Assembly (NCBI RefSeq): GCF_038562635.1
Contig: NZ_JBCFBO010000001.1
Span: 1,131,869-1,195,868 of the forward strand
DNA: 64,000 nt
Direction: 5' to 3'
Source: Methanobacterium sp.
GTDB taxonomy: Archaea > Methanobacteriota > Methanobacteria > Methanobacteriales > Methanobacteriaceae
A program made the position numbers and the translations under genes. Below, in pieces: positions 1-9,755 of the stretch. Each line of letters opens with the position of its first letter. The first letter of the stretch is position 1. Under the pieces are notes generated by a model that had not been told where the DNA came from, made no database searches, and worked only from the letters and a program-made list of their open reading frames with translations.

Positions 1-150
1 TTAATTATCCTTTATGCATTAGGTCAGCTCTCAGAAAGACTATTTGGGAAAGAAGAGGTTAATGGGCTCAAAGGATGGCTGTGGAGCGGTATAGTTCCTT
101 TCTTCTTTATATGGATCATGGTATGGGTTATATTCGCAAACCTCCAGTAA
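1..150 (+). CDS. C-terminal end of an unidentified membrane protein (partial)
   Basis: An open frame runs from the window edge to a TAA at 148-150 and gives 49 residues. It contains a short charged stretch around LFGKEEVNG and then a strongly hydrophobic segment (PFFFIWIMVWVIF) that is very likely a final transmembrane helix. The gene starts before the window, so the family cannot be recognised. The next gene is convergent and ends at 199. Confidence 0.6.
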   Translation, partial: LIILYALGQLSERLFGKEEVNGLKGWLWSGIVPFFFIWIMVWVIFANLQ

Positions 151-198
151 ATAATAAAAAAATTTCTTTTTTTATTTAATTCTTTATTTATTTTTGCA

Positions 199-2028
199 CT
201 AAATACCAAAGGTTCCATAGAATATCCATATAAATACAAACAGTAAAGCCAGTAAAAATACCAGCGGCGCAAATATCCTGCTTACAGCTACAATAGAACT
301 GATGGTGGTTACAAGTTCAGTAGCATTTAATGGACCAAATGTTTTAATATCTTTAATATTGGCCACTTTACAGCCTACTGAAACATCTTCCAGGTCATTT
401 AAAGCTTCTTTTGTACACTTCAAAATAGCACCTATTATTTCATCCTGCATCTTGGTACCTACAGGATTATGGCCTCCAGACATTGTATTTACGAAATGAG
501 TATCTGTGGTCATTACTTCTGCATAATCTAACCCTAATGTTTTAACTTTTTCCAGTATAACATCTCTAAATCCAATGACCATGTTATTCGAATCTAAAAG
601 TATGTATGCTGTTTTTTGAGCTCCAACTTCGATAACCATCACTTTTACTCCGCTCTGGCCAACACCATCTTCTTTAGATACGCTGTCTAATGGATCACTA
701 CTGCAGCCGACTTTAATTCCATTTTCCTGCTCTGGAGATTTAAGTTTTTCAACTGCCCCCATAAGCTCGAAAACTTCCTTGTTACCAGGTAAAACCCTTC
801 CTCCTTCGCCTTTAAAGCTGTTGTGGCAATCGACCAGTACGACATTCTGGGCCTCACATGAAGCTTTTGCAAGATTCATAAGAGCAAGACCAACACCAAA
901 ATCTATATCATCAAATCCATCAGGTGCAAATGTAGCAAGCATCAATAAATCCTTACCAAAATACTGTGCACCAATTACTGCACCTTCATTTTCAACTCTA
1001 AAGAATTTACTAGCACTTTTAGAGTAATCCATATCTTCCAAAGCCTCTTTAACAACTTTTTCTATTTTATTTATTTCTTTTGAAGCTACTGGATTAAAAT
1101 CATGGGTAGAAGGCCCGTGTGATACCATTGTAAATGTATCAAATTTATTTGAAAGTATGGTAGGCATGTTTCCACCCCCAATATTTCCAAGCGGGCCCGG
1201 ATGAACACATGGAGATAAAAAAATTGCTTTAACACCATTTTTACCTTTAAAACTAAAAATTCCAGTTAAGGTATCGATGGGTTCACCTATATCTTCAAAG
1301 AGTGTTTCCATAGCTGGAGAGCCTTCTGTAATATGAGCTAGAGCAAGACTTAAAAGTTCTAAACCACCTACCCCTAAATTCTTCCTCATAGGAGATTCTA
1401 TAACTGTTACAAATGAATAAATTGCAATGACAAGTATTACCGAGGCTATTACTATCTTTACAACGATGGCTATTATGCTAAAGTCACCCATGTTGGTAGT
1501 TACACTTGTTAAGAAAGATATAACCACCAGCATACTCAGTATAAGTGCTGGCTGAACTACAGATATAATAACTGATTTTAGAAGACTTATATTAGATGTG
1601 CCCCATATTACAAGGGTTCTAAAAGCAAATGCAATTACACAACCAAATATTAAAGCATTTAAAACGTAATTATTCACAGTGAATACCGATACAACACTCC
1701 CAATTAGGTATATAACTCCAACTATCATCATGGAAGCAAGGGCAAGAAACATGGACTGCTTCATTTTCATGTGTCTACCTTTAAAGGAATTTACCATAGG
1801 TTGAGTTAAACCTCCACCCATTATAGACATCAAACCAAAAACTAAAAAGCCCGTTGAACCACCATAAATAATACTGTAAAGTATAGAGTCATTTTGTGAT
1901 GGTGCCAATAAAAAAGAGATGCACCCTATAATGAAACTTAAAAACACCATACTAAAGAGAGAAATTCTGGTTGGTGGAAGTGTCATAATATATTTTGTAA
2001 GACTTACAAGTTTATTTTCACTGGACAT
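199..2028 (-). CDS. DUF2070 family archaeal membrane protein
   Basis: The product is a 609-residue protein of the archaeal DUF2070 family, whose function is unknown. The first 220 residues or so hold about seven hydrophobic segments. A large soluble domain follows, with the family's conserved HPGPLGNIGGGNMP stretch near residue 276, a nearby HGPSTHDFNP motif, and DTHFVNTMSGGHNP further on. One more membrane helix closes the protein. The His/Asp/Asn-rich motifs look like a metal or phosphate site, which is inference. The start at 2028 (MSSENKLV) has a GAGGT ribosome-binding site about five bases upstream; the frame is open to 2058, but that earlier ATG lacks a site. Confidence 0.85.
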   Translation of the reverse strand: MSSENKLVSLTKYIMTLPPTRISLFSMVFLSFIIGCISFLLAPSQNDSILYSIIYGGSTGFLVFGLMSIMGGGLTQPMVNSFKGRHMKMKQSMFLALASMMIVGVIYLIGSVVSVFTVNNYVLNALIFGCVIAFAFRTLVIWGTSNISLLKSVIISVVQPALILSMLVVISFLTSVTTNMGDFSIIAIVVKIVIASVILVIAIYSFVTVIESPMRKNLGVGGLELLSLALAHITEGSPAMETLFEDIGEPIDTLTGIFSFKGKNGVKAIFLSPCVHPGPLGNIGGGNMPTILSNKFDTFTMVSHGPSTHDFNPVASKEINKIEKVVKEALEDMDYSKSASKFFRVENEGAVIGAQYFGKDLLMLATFAPDGFDDIDFGVGLALMNLAKASCEAQNVVLVDCHNSFKGEGGRVLPGNKEVFELMGAVEKLKSPEQENGIKVGCSSDPLDSVSKEDGVGQSGVKVMVIEVGAQKTAYILLDSNNMVIGFRDVILEKVKTLGLDYAEVMTTDTHFVNTMSGGHNPVGTKMQDEIIGAILKCTKEALNDLEDVSVGCKVANIKDIKTFGPLNATELVTTISSIVAVSRIFAPLVFLLALLFVFIWIFYGTFGI

Positions 2029-2251
2029 AATCAACCTCAAAAATCTAATTTTATTCAAGATAGTAAATAGCTATTATACCTATTTACATAGATAACATTA
2101 TCGTTTCAAAAAGTAAATTAAGTTGAAAAAAAATACTATTTTGGAAATTTATAACAAAAGATAGAACTATACTAATATTAAGTGTATAAAAATACAGAAT
2201 ATTAATTCTAAATAGAAAAAATGAATATTAAAAGACTATATAGGTGAATGT

Positions 2252-2812
2252 ATGAATGTAAAACTTAAAACACCTCTTTCAAAAGAAGATACAAAGCAAT
2301 TGAAAGTGGGAGATATTATATACATATCTGGTACCATTTACACTGCAAGGGATAGGGCCCACCAAAGAATATTAAAAGAAGGCTCACCTGTAAACCTAGA
2401 CGGAGCAGTTATTTTCCATGCAGGCCCTATAATAAAAACCATAGAATCAGCAGAAGGTGTAGATTATAAAATTGTCGCTGTAGGTCCTACAACAAGCATG
2501 CGGATGAACCCTTACCAGCCAGATGTTTTAAAATTAGGAATAAGTGCCATAATAGGAAAAGGCGGTATGGACAGTGAAACTGCAGATGCGCTTGTGGAAA
2601 ATGATGCCGTATACCTGGCAGCAGTGGGCGGATGTGCTGCATTATATGTTAAATCTATTAACAAGGTAAAAGGAGTTAACTGGATTGACCTAGGAATCCC
2701 TGAAGCCATATGGGAACTTGAAGTTAAAGATTTTGGCCCGCTAATTGTAGCAATGGATTCAGCTGGAAACAATCTTTATGAAGAAGTAAGGAAGAAAGTA
2801 AATACCTCATAA
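2252..2812 (+). CDS. Fumarate hydratase beta subunit (class I, Fe-S type)
   Basis: This 186-residue protein matches the C-terminal (beta) half of class I Fe-S fumarate hydratases, related to TtdB. Characteristic stretches are the GDIIYISGTIYTARDRAH region near residue 25, FHAGP near 70, GPTTSMRMNPY near 90, IGKGGMD near 115 and GIPEAIWELEV near 155. With a separately encoded alpha subunit it would interconvert fumarate and malate in the incomplete reductive TCA route of methanogens. No alpha subunit gene is in this window. AGGTGA precedes the ATG. The malate dehydrogenase at 13484 supplies the adjoining step. Confidence 0.9.
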   Translation: MNVKLKTPLSKEDTKQLKVGDIIYISGTIYTARDRAHQRILKEGSPVNLDGAVIFHAGPIIKTIESAEGVDYKIVAVGPTTSMRMNPYQPDVLKLGISAIIGKGGMDSETADALVENDAVYLAAVGGCAALYVKSINKVKGVNWIDLGIPEAIWELEVKDFGPLIVAMDSAGNNLYEEVRKKVNTS

Positions 2813-2877
2813 TCATTTATTAAAGTACAGCTATTTAAAACCTATTTAATTACTTATTAATTTTTAAAACGATTTTT

Positions 2878-3663
2878 ATGGAAAATTTAAAAGATAAATG
2901 CACTCTTGAAGGTTTTATAGACACCCACATCCATACTTCCCCTGACATTAAACCAAGGATATTAAATGATATTGAAGCTGCATATGGGGCAAAGCAGGAG
3001 AAAATGGGGGCAATTGTAATAAAATCCCATGTTGAATCAACTGCAGGGAGAGCTTATATTGCAGAAAAAATATCAGGATTTAAAGTAATTGGAGGAATAT
3101 GTTTAAATCTAAGTGTGGGTGGGCTAAATCCAGATGCTGTTAAAGTTACCGCTGAACTTGGTGGTAAAATAGTATGGTTTCCAACTATCTCTGCTTCAGA
3201 TATCTCAATAACTTATGAAAACATAGAAAACATTCTGAATATTATTGCAGAAAAAGAACTAGTTTTAGCCACAGGCCATCTAAAGCCAGAAGACATATTT
3301 TTACTCCTCGACTATGCAAAAAGTCTGAAAATTAAAAAAATAGTCATCAATCATCCATTAACGGGAGTGGTAGGTGCAACTGTAGCTGAACAAAAAGAAA
3401 TGTCCAAATATGCTTATCTTGAACACTGTTTCGTTGCATGCATGGAAAAGCATGACAATTTAGATCCAAATGTAATTGCAAATGCAATTAAAGAAGTAGG
3501 ACCTGAAAGATGTATAATGGCTACAGATTTTGGGCAAGCCCATAATCCTGTGCCTGTTGAAGGGATGAAAATGTTTATAAATTCCATGATTAAACGTGGG
3601 ATTAAAGATAAATACATAAAAAAAATGTGCGTCCAAAACCCTTCTAAACTGTTTTTAGACTGA
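2878..3663 (+). CDS. DUF6282 family metal-dependent hydrolase-like protein
   Basis: The 261-residue protein has an amidohydrolase-like TIM-barrel pattern. A DTHIHTSPD motif near residue 15 resembles the HxH metal site, TGHL lies near 138, NHP near 160 and ATDFGQ near 220, which could supply the last metal-ligand Asp. These match the DUF6282 family. The substrate is unknown. No ribosome-binding site is visible before the ATG, so the message may be leaderless or weakly initiated. The gene follows the fumarase subunit by 65 bases; no functional link is evident. Confidence 0.7.
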   Translation: MENLKDKCTLEGFIDTHIHTSPDIKPRILNDIEAAYGAKQEKMGAIVIKSHVESTAGRAYIAEKISGFKVIGGICLNLSVGGLNPDAVKVTAELGGKIVWFPTISASDISITYENIENILNIIAEKELVLATGHLKPEDIFLLLDYAKSLKIKKIVINHPLTGVVGATVAEQKEMSKYAYLEHCFVACMEKHDNLDPNVIANAIKEVGPERCIMATDFGQAHNPVPVEGMKMFINSMIKRGIKDKYIKKMCVQNPSKLFLD

Positions 3664-3970
3664 AAGATGCATTTATTTAAATATAAACTCATTTCTTAAA
3701 TAATTCCCTATTTTAAATAGTCTACCCTCAAAATTACATATCAAAAAAATAAGCTATTTTTAAATTAATTAAAAAATTCATAACATCCTTTGATTCAAAT
3801 TAGTCTGATTTTAACATATGCCCCCAGTACCTCCTAATTTTTGTATTATAATTTGAATATTAATATATGCAGTTTTTAAAAAACTTAATAATATACATGA
3901 TTAATCATTATGAAATATGTTTATATCATGCAACACCAGTAAGTTATCTGTTAAAAATGGAGGAGGTTGA

Positions 3971-4192
3971 AGGAAACCCCTAAGAGGTTTCCTGAACCTT
4001 TCGAAAATCATTTATGATTTTCGAAGGCCTGTGGAAACTGTCAAATCTTCGATTTGACGCATCGAAAATTTTCAATTTTCGAATGCTGCGTTTCCTCGGC
4101 CTCGAATGCGAAGCACTCGAAAACCGGGGGTTTTTGCATGCGTCAAACACATTGTGTTTGACAGTTTTCGAGGGCTATGTGTTCGACGGCCC
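3971..4192. repeat. Hairpin array A, in the leader of the SLC13 permease gene
   Basis: A run of short inverted repeats fills this stretch. A stem of AGGAAACC/GGTTTCCT spans 3971-3993. An 11-bp perfect stem, TTCGAAAATCA with its complement, spans 4000-4025. A 76-nt unit at 4026-4101 has a closing stem (GGCC-tgt-GGAAAC with GTTTCC-tc-GGCC) around two hairpins with TTC loops at 4040-4058 and 4059-4086. After it come a GTCAAACAC/GTGTTTGAC hairpin and an enclosing CTCGAAAAC/GTTTTCGAG stem. The array ends 20 bases before the ribosome-binding site of the next gene, so it probably forms part of the transcribed leader. Related arrays lie at about 9234, 38698 and 48441. Confidence 0.8.
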
Positions 4193-4223
4193 TAAAAATA
4201 TAAAATTTTTCGGAGGAATCAAA

Positions 4224-5609
4224 ACGAATATAAATTTAAAGGTTTTAGGATTTCCTTTGGCTATACTTCTCTTTATAGTCATGATGCTTATTCCTACACC
4301 CGGTTTAAGTTATGCAGGACATGCAGCGCTTGCACTCTTGATTTTTGCCATAATTATGTGGGTCACTGAAGCCTTACATTTAGCCGTGACATCGTTACTA
4401 CTGCTTTTTGTTCAGCCATTAATTGGTGTTGCTGATTTTAACAGTGCCGTTATCGGTTTTGCAAACGGTATTATCTTCCTGATGATTGGAGGATTTATTA
4501 TAGCAGAAGCTATACGTAAAAGTGGACTTGCACAGCGCTTTACATTTACACTGCTTAACAGATTAGGTACTACTCCAGATAGAAGTCTTTTTGTGGTTAT
4601 TTTCTCAACTGGAATTCTTTCAGCGTTTATTGAGAATGTAGTAGCATATGCAATGCTACTTCCAATTATAAAAGAAATTATACCTCTTATGGGTGTAAAT
4701 GACCCTGAAAAAGGCGGCAGTAATTTTGCCAAAGCCATGGTTATCGGAGGATCCTTCGGTTCACTGGCAGGTGGATTCGGTACAGAAATAGGAACTGCAC
4801 CCAACCTGATGGCCGCAGCTTACACTCACATCCCCTTTGTAAATTGGATGATCTTCGGATTCCCACTTGCAATAATACTCCTGTTTATAATCTGGAAATG
4901 GTTAGGCTTCATATACAAACCAGAAGTCAAAGGTATAATAGGTGGAATGGACACTATTAATGCTAAAATGGCAGAATTAGGTCCTATGAGCCGAATGGAA
5001 AAATTCACTCTCGGAATATTATTGTTCACCATATTATTATGGGTTACAACAAACTACACTGGAATAAACAGTTATTCAGTTGCTTTAATCGGTGCAGTAC
5101 TCCTATTTGCATTTAGAGTAATTGACTGGCAGGACGCACAAACTGGTGTTGATTGGGGCCTCATAATATTTTTTGGAGGAGCATTATCCTTAGGAGCAGC
5201 ACTGCTAAACACAGGAGCGGCAAACTGGCTAGTACAACTCATAATAAGTTTAATGGGAAGCAACGCATCAACACTACTCATCATGATCGTGCTCATGATC
5301 ATAGCAGTTACAATAACTCAGGTAATGTCTAACATTGCATTATCCGCGATTTTGATACCAATAGCAGTAACTTTAGCACAGGCACAGGGACAACCAATTG
5401 GAATTTACGCAGTACCAGTAGCAATAGCATGCAGTTTATCATTCATGTTACCAATGGCAGACCCAACAGTAGCAATGGCATACGGAACCAAGTATATTAA
5501 CATCAAAGAGATTTTCAAAACAGGAGTACCCCTGGTTATAATCGGGATTATCTTGACCATACTTGTAATGCTGTCACCATTAGCTGCACCAGCCCTAGGA
5601 AGAGTCTAA
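4224..5609 (+). CDS. SLC13/DASS family anion permease, apparently without an ATG start
   Basis: The product is a roughly 461-residue membrane protein of the divalent anion:sodium symporter (SLC13/DASS) family, which imports dicarboxylates, sulfate or phosphate. It has about a dozen hydrophobic segments and two related halves. Family-type stretches include EALHLAVTSLLLLF, a conserved SFGSLAGGFGTEIGTAPN near residue 180 and a second SNIALSAILIPIA half-site near 375. The best ribosome-binding site, GGAGGA at 4212-4217, sits six bases before an in-frame ACG at 4224, where other genes would have ATG. The frame is open back to an ATG at 4014, but that part translates hairpin array A and is not family-like. 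The first in-frame ATG after 4224 is at 4281, inside the first helix. A UspA gene follows. Confidence 0.75.
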   Translation, partial: TNINLKVLGFPLAILLFIVMMLIPTPGLSYAGHAALALLIFAIIMWVTEALHLAVTSLLLLFVQPLIGVADFNSAVIGFANGIIFLMIGGFIIAEAIRKSGLAQRFTFTLLNRLGTTPDRSLFVVIFSTGILSAFIENVVAYAMLLPIIKEIIPLMGVNDPEKGGSNFAKAMVIGGSFGSLAGGFGTEIGTAPNLMAAAYTHIPFVNWMIFGFPLAIILLFIIWKWLGFIYKPEVKGIIGGMDTINAKMAELGPMSRMEKFTLGILLFTILLWVTTNYTGINSYSVALIGAVLLFAFRVIDWQDAQTGVDWGLIIFFGGALSLGAALLNTGAANWLVQLIISLMGSNASTLLIMIVLMIIAVTITQVMSNIALSAILIPIAVTLAQAQGQPIGIYAVPVAIACSLSFMLPMADPTVAMAYGTKYINIKEIFKTGVPLVIIGIILTILVMLSPLAAPALGRV

Positions 5610-5621
5610 AACACGGCATAA

Positions 5622-5660
5622 TTTGTAGTATTTAAAAATTCTACAATTTTATTTTTTATT
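5622..5660 (+). terminator. Probable terminator after the SLC13 gene
   Basis: A TTGTAG arm at 5623-5628 pairs with CTACAA at 5641-5646 across a 12-base A/T loop. A long T-rich tract follows directly. It lies just after the permease stop codon and before the UspA promoter region. Confidence 0.5.
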
Positions 5661-5724
5661 TTTAAATATTTAAGAATTAGTTTATGTATTTAAGAGCATG
5701 ATAATTAAAACGGAGGAAAAAATC

Positions 5725-6171
5725 ATGTATAAAAAAATATTGTTAGCTACAGATAACTCCAAGCAAGCAGAAAAAGCCGGAGAACACGCTATTTCAATGG
5801 CAGGTTCAAAGGGTGCAGATATCATTGTTTTATACGTAATCGATGCGTACTACAAATATGCACTTCCACAAAAAGATTTAAGGGAACAATTAGATGAACA
5901 GCTACGTGAAGAAGGAAAAGAAGCTGTTGAGAAATTTAAATATAAAATAGAAGAAGAACAATGTGCAGGTAACTGTAAAAATATTAACCTTATCACTATG
6001 CTTAAAGAAGGTAAACCCGCCGATGTTATACTTAAAACTGCAGAGGAAGAAAATGTAGACCAGATAGTGATGGGAAAGTCTGGTAAACATGGGATAGAAA
6101 AATTCCTTCTTGGAAGTACAGCTGAAAACGTGGTCCGAGGCTCAAAAGTTCCAGTTAATGTCATATCTTAA
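5725..6171 (+). CDS. Universal stress protein (UspA family)
   Basis: This 148-residue single-domain protein begins with the typical MYKKILLATDNS beta strand and phosphate-binding turn. It ends with GKSGKHGIEKFLLGSTAENVVRGSKVPV, which matches the ATP-binding G-x2-G-x9-G-(S/T) motif of UspA proteins (GKHGIEKFLLGST), so nucleotide binding is likely. A cluster of charged residues and C-AGNC near residue 80 is less usual. The ATG at 5725 has GGAGGAAA upstream and is preferred to the in-frame codon at 5698. The gene follows the permease and may modulate transport or stress responses; this is inference. Confidence 0.88.
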   Translation: MYKKILLATDNSKQAEKAGEHAISMAGSKGADIIVLYVIDAYYKYALPQKDLREQLDEQLREEGKEAVEKFKYKIEEEQCAGNCKNINLITMLKEGKPADVILKTAEEENVDQIVMGKSGKHGIEKFLLGSTAENVVRGSKVPVNVIS

Positions 6172-6237
6172 GTTAAAAAAACAGATCATGAGTAATAACT
6201 TTCTTTTTTAATTTTACAAAAATTTTTTAATTAACAT

Positions 6238-7674
6238 TCACTTTATTTTAAGTGTATTTTTATCTTTTTTCAACTCTTTACGCTCAGTTATATCTCTCCA
6301 ATAAATAGATATTCCCTCAGCAGATGGATAAACACTGAAATCAAACCATTCTCCAGTTTTATACATGCTTGGCGCTTCAAAATGTTGAATTTCGTTAGTT
6401 TCCATTGTTCTGCGGAATGTTTCCTCACATCTGGTTTTTACAAGTTCCGGAAATCTTTCCCACAGATTTTGTCCAATAAGATCATCTGCATCGACGCCGA
6501 AATATTCAGCTGCGCATTTGTTTACATAAATAAAATTCCAGTAGTGATTTAATGCAATGAAATTATCCTGAATGCTGTCTAAAATTTCAGTTATTTGACG
6601 CTTGCTATTAATGAGGCTTTCTTCGGCATGTTTACGTTCAGTATCATCAAACATATAACCTTTAACCTGAATTAACTCATCTAAATCGTTGAAAATACCA
6701 ACAACGTTAGCAACAACATGGATTCTCATACCATCAGATCTTCTCTGCCAGCTTTGATAACCCAGTATCTTACGCTCCTTTTTCAGGCGAGTAACCATAT
6801 AAGGCCAGTCAAATGGGTTAGATTCAAGAATATTCCATTCAAGAGCCATATCACAGCCATCAAATCCATAAATTTCTGCAAAAGCAGGGTTACACTCAAG
6901 AATTTCACCTTCAGGAGTTGCAATAAAATCCCCAGTTAAGTCCTCATCAAAAAGGAGCCTGTATTTCTCTTCGCTCTCTTTAAGGGACTCTTCAGCCCGT
7001 TTACGTTTAGTATCATCAAACACATAACCTTTAACCTGAACCAATTCATCTGAATCATCAAAAATACCGATAACATTTGCAACAACATGAATTTGTATTC
7101 CATCTGGCCGCTTATGCCAGCTTTGATGATCGTAGATTTTATATTCTATTTTTAATGAGGTGATCAAATTAATCCAATCATCACGGTTGAAATCGCAAAT
7201 ATTTGATTTGACAGCTTTTTCACAGTTATCGAAGCCGTAAATTTCTGCAAAAGCAGGGTTACAATCAATAATTTGACCACAAGTAGTTGCAATAAAATCC
7301 CCAGTTAAATCATCTTCAAACCAACGCTTGTATTTATCTTCACTTTTAAGAGGTTCTTCATTTTTACTTGCAGTTATGTCTTGAATCTGGACTAAGTAAC
7401 CAGCGTTAATAGCAGCAATGTTCCATTCAATAAAAATAGTTTTGGACTTTTTAACAATATCATGGTAGCTATCTCCACTATTTTGAAAATTTAGAGGAGT
7501 TTGGAATTTAATTAATCCTTTTTTAAGTAATTCGTCCTTTTTTGAAGCAACATAAGATTTATTAAATAAATTAAGTTTCGCACAATCTTTTAATGAGGAA
7601 GCTCCAGTAATTTTTAATGCTGATGGGTTAGCATCAATTAACCTACCTTCTTTACTGTAAAAAAGAATTCCCAT
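6238..7674 (-). CDS. PAS-only sensor protein with four PAS domains
   Basis: At least 478 residues make up four consecutive PAS domains (about 1-115, 118-228, 235-345 and 350-470) and no kinase, GGDEF or DNA-binding output. The second and third domains are close tandem copies: both contain GDFIAT, CNPAFAEIYGFD, IHVVANV(I/V)GIF and QVKGY(V/M)FDDT. The PAS signature also continues upstream of the first ATG (7674) to about 7722. There GGAGGG at 7729-7734 stands six bases from an in-frame GTA, and no ATG, GTG or TTG lies between. The protein ends shortly after the fourth PAS domain in a Lys-rich tail, so it may signal through a partner kinase or be a truncated histidine kinase. Confidence 0.8.
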   Translation of the reverse strand: MGILFYSKEGRLIDANPSALKITGASSLKDCAKLNLFNKSYVASKKDELLKKGLIKFQTPLNFQNSGDSYHDIVKKSKTIFIEWNIAAINAGYLVQIQDITASKNEEPLKSEDKYKRWFEDDLTGDFIATTCGQIIDCNPAFAEIYGFDNCEKAVKSNICDFNRDDWINLITSLKIEYKIYDHQSWHKRPDGIQIHVVANVIGIFDDSDELVQVKGYVFDDTKRKRAEESLKESEEKYRLLFDEDLTGDFIATPEGEILECNPAFAEIYGFDGCDMALEWNILESNPFDWPYMVTRLKKERKILGYQSWQRRSDGMRIHVVANVVGIFNDLDELIQVKGYMFDDTERKHAEESLINSKRQITEILDSIQDNFIALNHYWNFIYVNKCAAEYFGVDADDLIGQNLWERFPELVKTRCEETFRRTMETNEIQHFEAPSMYKTGEWFDFSVYPSAEGISIYWRDITERKELKKDKNTLKIK

Positions 7675-8094
7675 AGGAGATTTATCAAATATCTCTTTGA
7701 AATTATCGTAAGTGAGTTTTACTTTTATCCCTCCTCATGCCCAGATTATTAGATTGATTTTATACTATTTTATAGTTTCTTATAGTAAATGATCAAATAT
7801 TTTTGACGCTATTTAATAAGATAATTTGTTTATAGTGCTTTCGAAAATACGATTCTCGAATACCTAAAATTTGTAAGTTTAAACAGTTACGTCACTGTAA
7901 AATAAGTTATGTTTAATTTAATAATTAGATTAGAATACATCCAAATTTTTAATCAAATAAACTATCAAATATAAATAAAAATTAGACTATTAACTAGCGC
8001 GTCAGGGAAATGTAAATTAAGAACTAAACAAACATTATTTAAAAAGAATTCAATTAAGCTAAAATAAAAATTAAAAAAGAATTGAGAATTTAAA
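7675..8094. other. Intergenic stretch with one isolated hairpin
   Basis: Apart from the probable N-terminal codons of the PAS gene (to about 7722), this AT-rich stretch holds one hairpin related to the arrays: TTCGAAAAT at 7840-7848 and ATTCTCGAA at 7852-7860 around the loop ACG, with one mismatch. No gene is seen. Confidence 0.5.
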
Positions 8095-9192
<1,098 letters not shown>

Positions 9193-9233
9193 ACAAAAAT
9201 TCCTCCAATTATTATAAAAATTTTTTTTAAACA

Positions 9234-9433
9234 TTGAGGAAAATGCAACGCATTCGAAAACCGGAGGTTTTCGATGCATGCAAAATTCATAGAATTTTGC
9301 TGTTACGAAATAAAAATATAGAAAATGCTATACATTTTCTATCTCACGAAAATCTACGATTTTCGATGATTTCGTAAACGTCAAAATTTTCAATTTTGAC
9401 AACATTTTCTGAACCCAAAAATCTTTGATTTTT
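9234..9433. repeat. Hairpin array B, upstream of the FBPase gene
   Basis: The array holds TCGAAAACC/GGTTTTCGA, GCAAAATTC-ata-GAATTTTGC at 9280-9300, a 75-nt unit at 9303-9377, GTCAAAATT-ttc-AATTTTGAC at 9380-9400 and AAAAATC-ttt-GATTTTT near 9418. The unit is closed by TTACGAAAT/ATTTCGTAA and encloses two hairpins: ATAGAAAATG with a 5-base loop at 9318-9342, and CGAAAATC-tac-GATTTTCG at 9347-9365. An outer GAAAATG/CATTTTC pair (about 9239-9245 and 9403-9409) brackets most of the array. It ends about 30 bases from the FBPase ribosome-binding site, in the probable 5' leader of that minus-strand gene. Confidence 0.8.
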
Positions 9434-9755
9434 AAGGTTGTAAAAAACTGATTAAAGGTGGATTCAGTTATTTCAAATGAACAGTTTAAAGTTCAAAAAT
9501 ATTAAAAACATTGATACCGTTTATATCACCCTTAACTCTATAAAAAATATGATTCTGTATCAATATAAAACTTACTATGTCACTGTTTTCCTGAAATTTT
9601 CTAGAATTTTATTTAATATTAAATAGTCATGTTAGATATCTATTATGCTCATAAATTTATTATACTTAGTGATTTAATTAATTTACAGGTTAAATAAAAT
9701 GATTTAATTAATAGCAGAAAGGATTCATAAAATTTAAGATTATATAACTAGAAAA

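Noticed and set aside
4026..4101. tRNA-like gene, suggested by the size of 76 nt
   Set aside because: There are only two hairpins, three-base loops, and no anticodon arm, T-loop or CCA-type end.
4014..4223. N-terminal extension of the SLC13 permease from an ATG at 4014
   Set aside because: It translates hairpin array A, has no ribosome-binding site and adds about 70 residues unlike the family.
9193..9279. N-terminal extension of FBPase
   Set aside because: It runs into hairpin array B, while the ATG at 9192 has GGAGGA and begins with the family N terminus.
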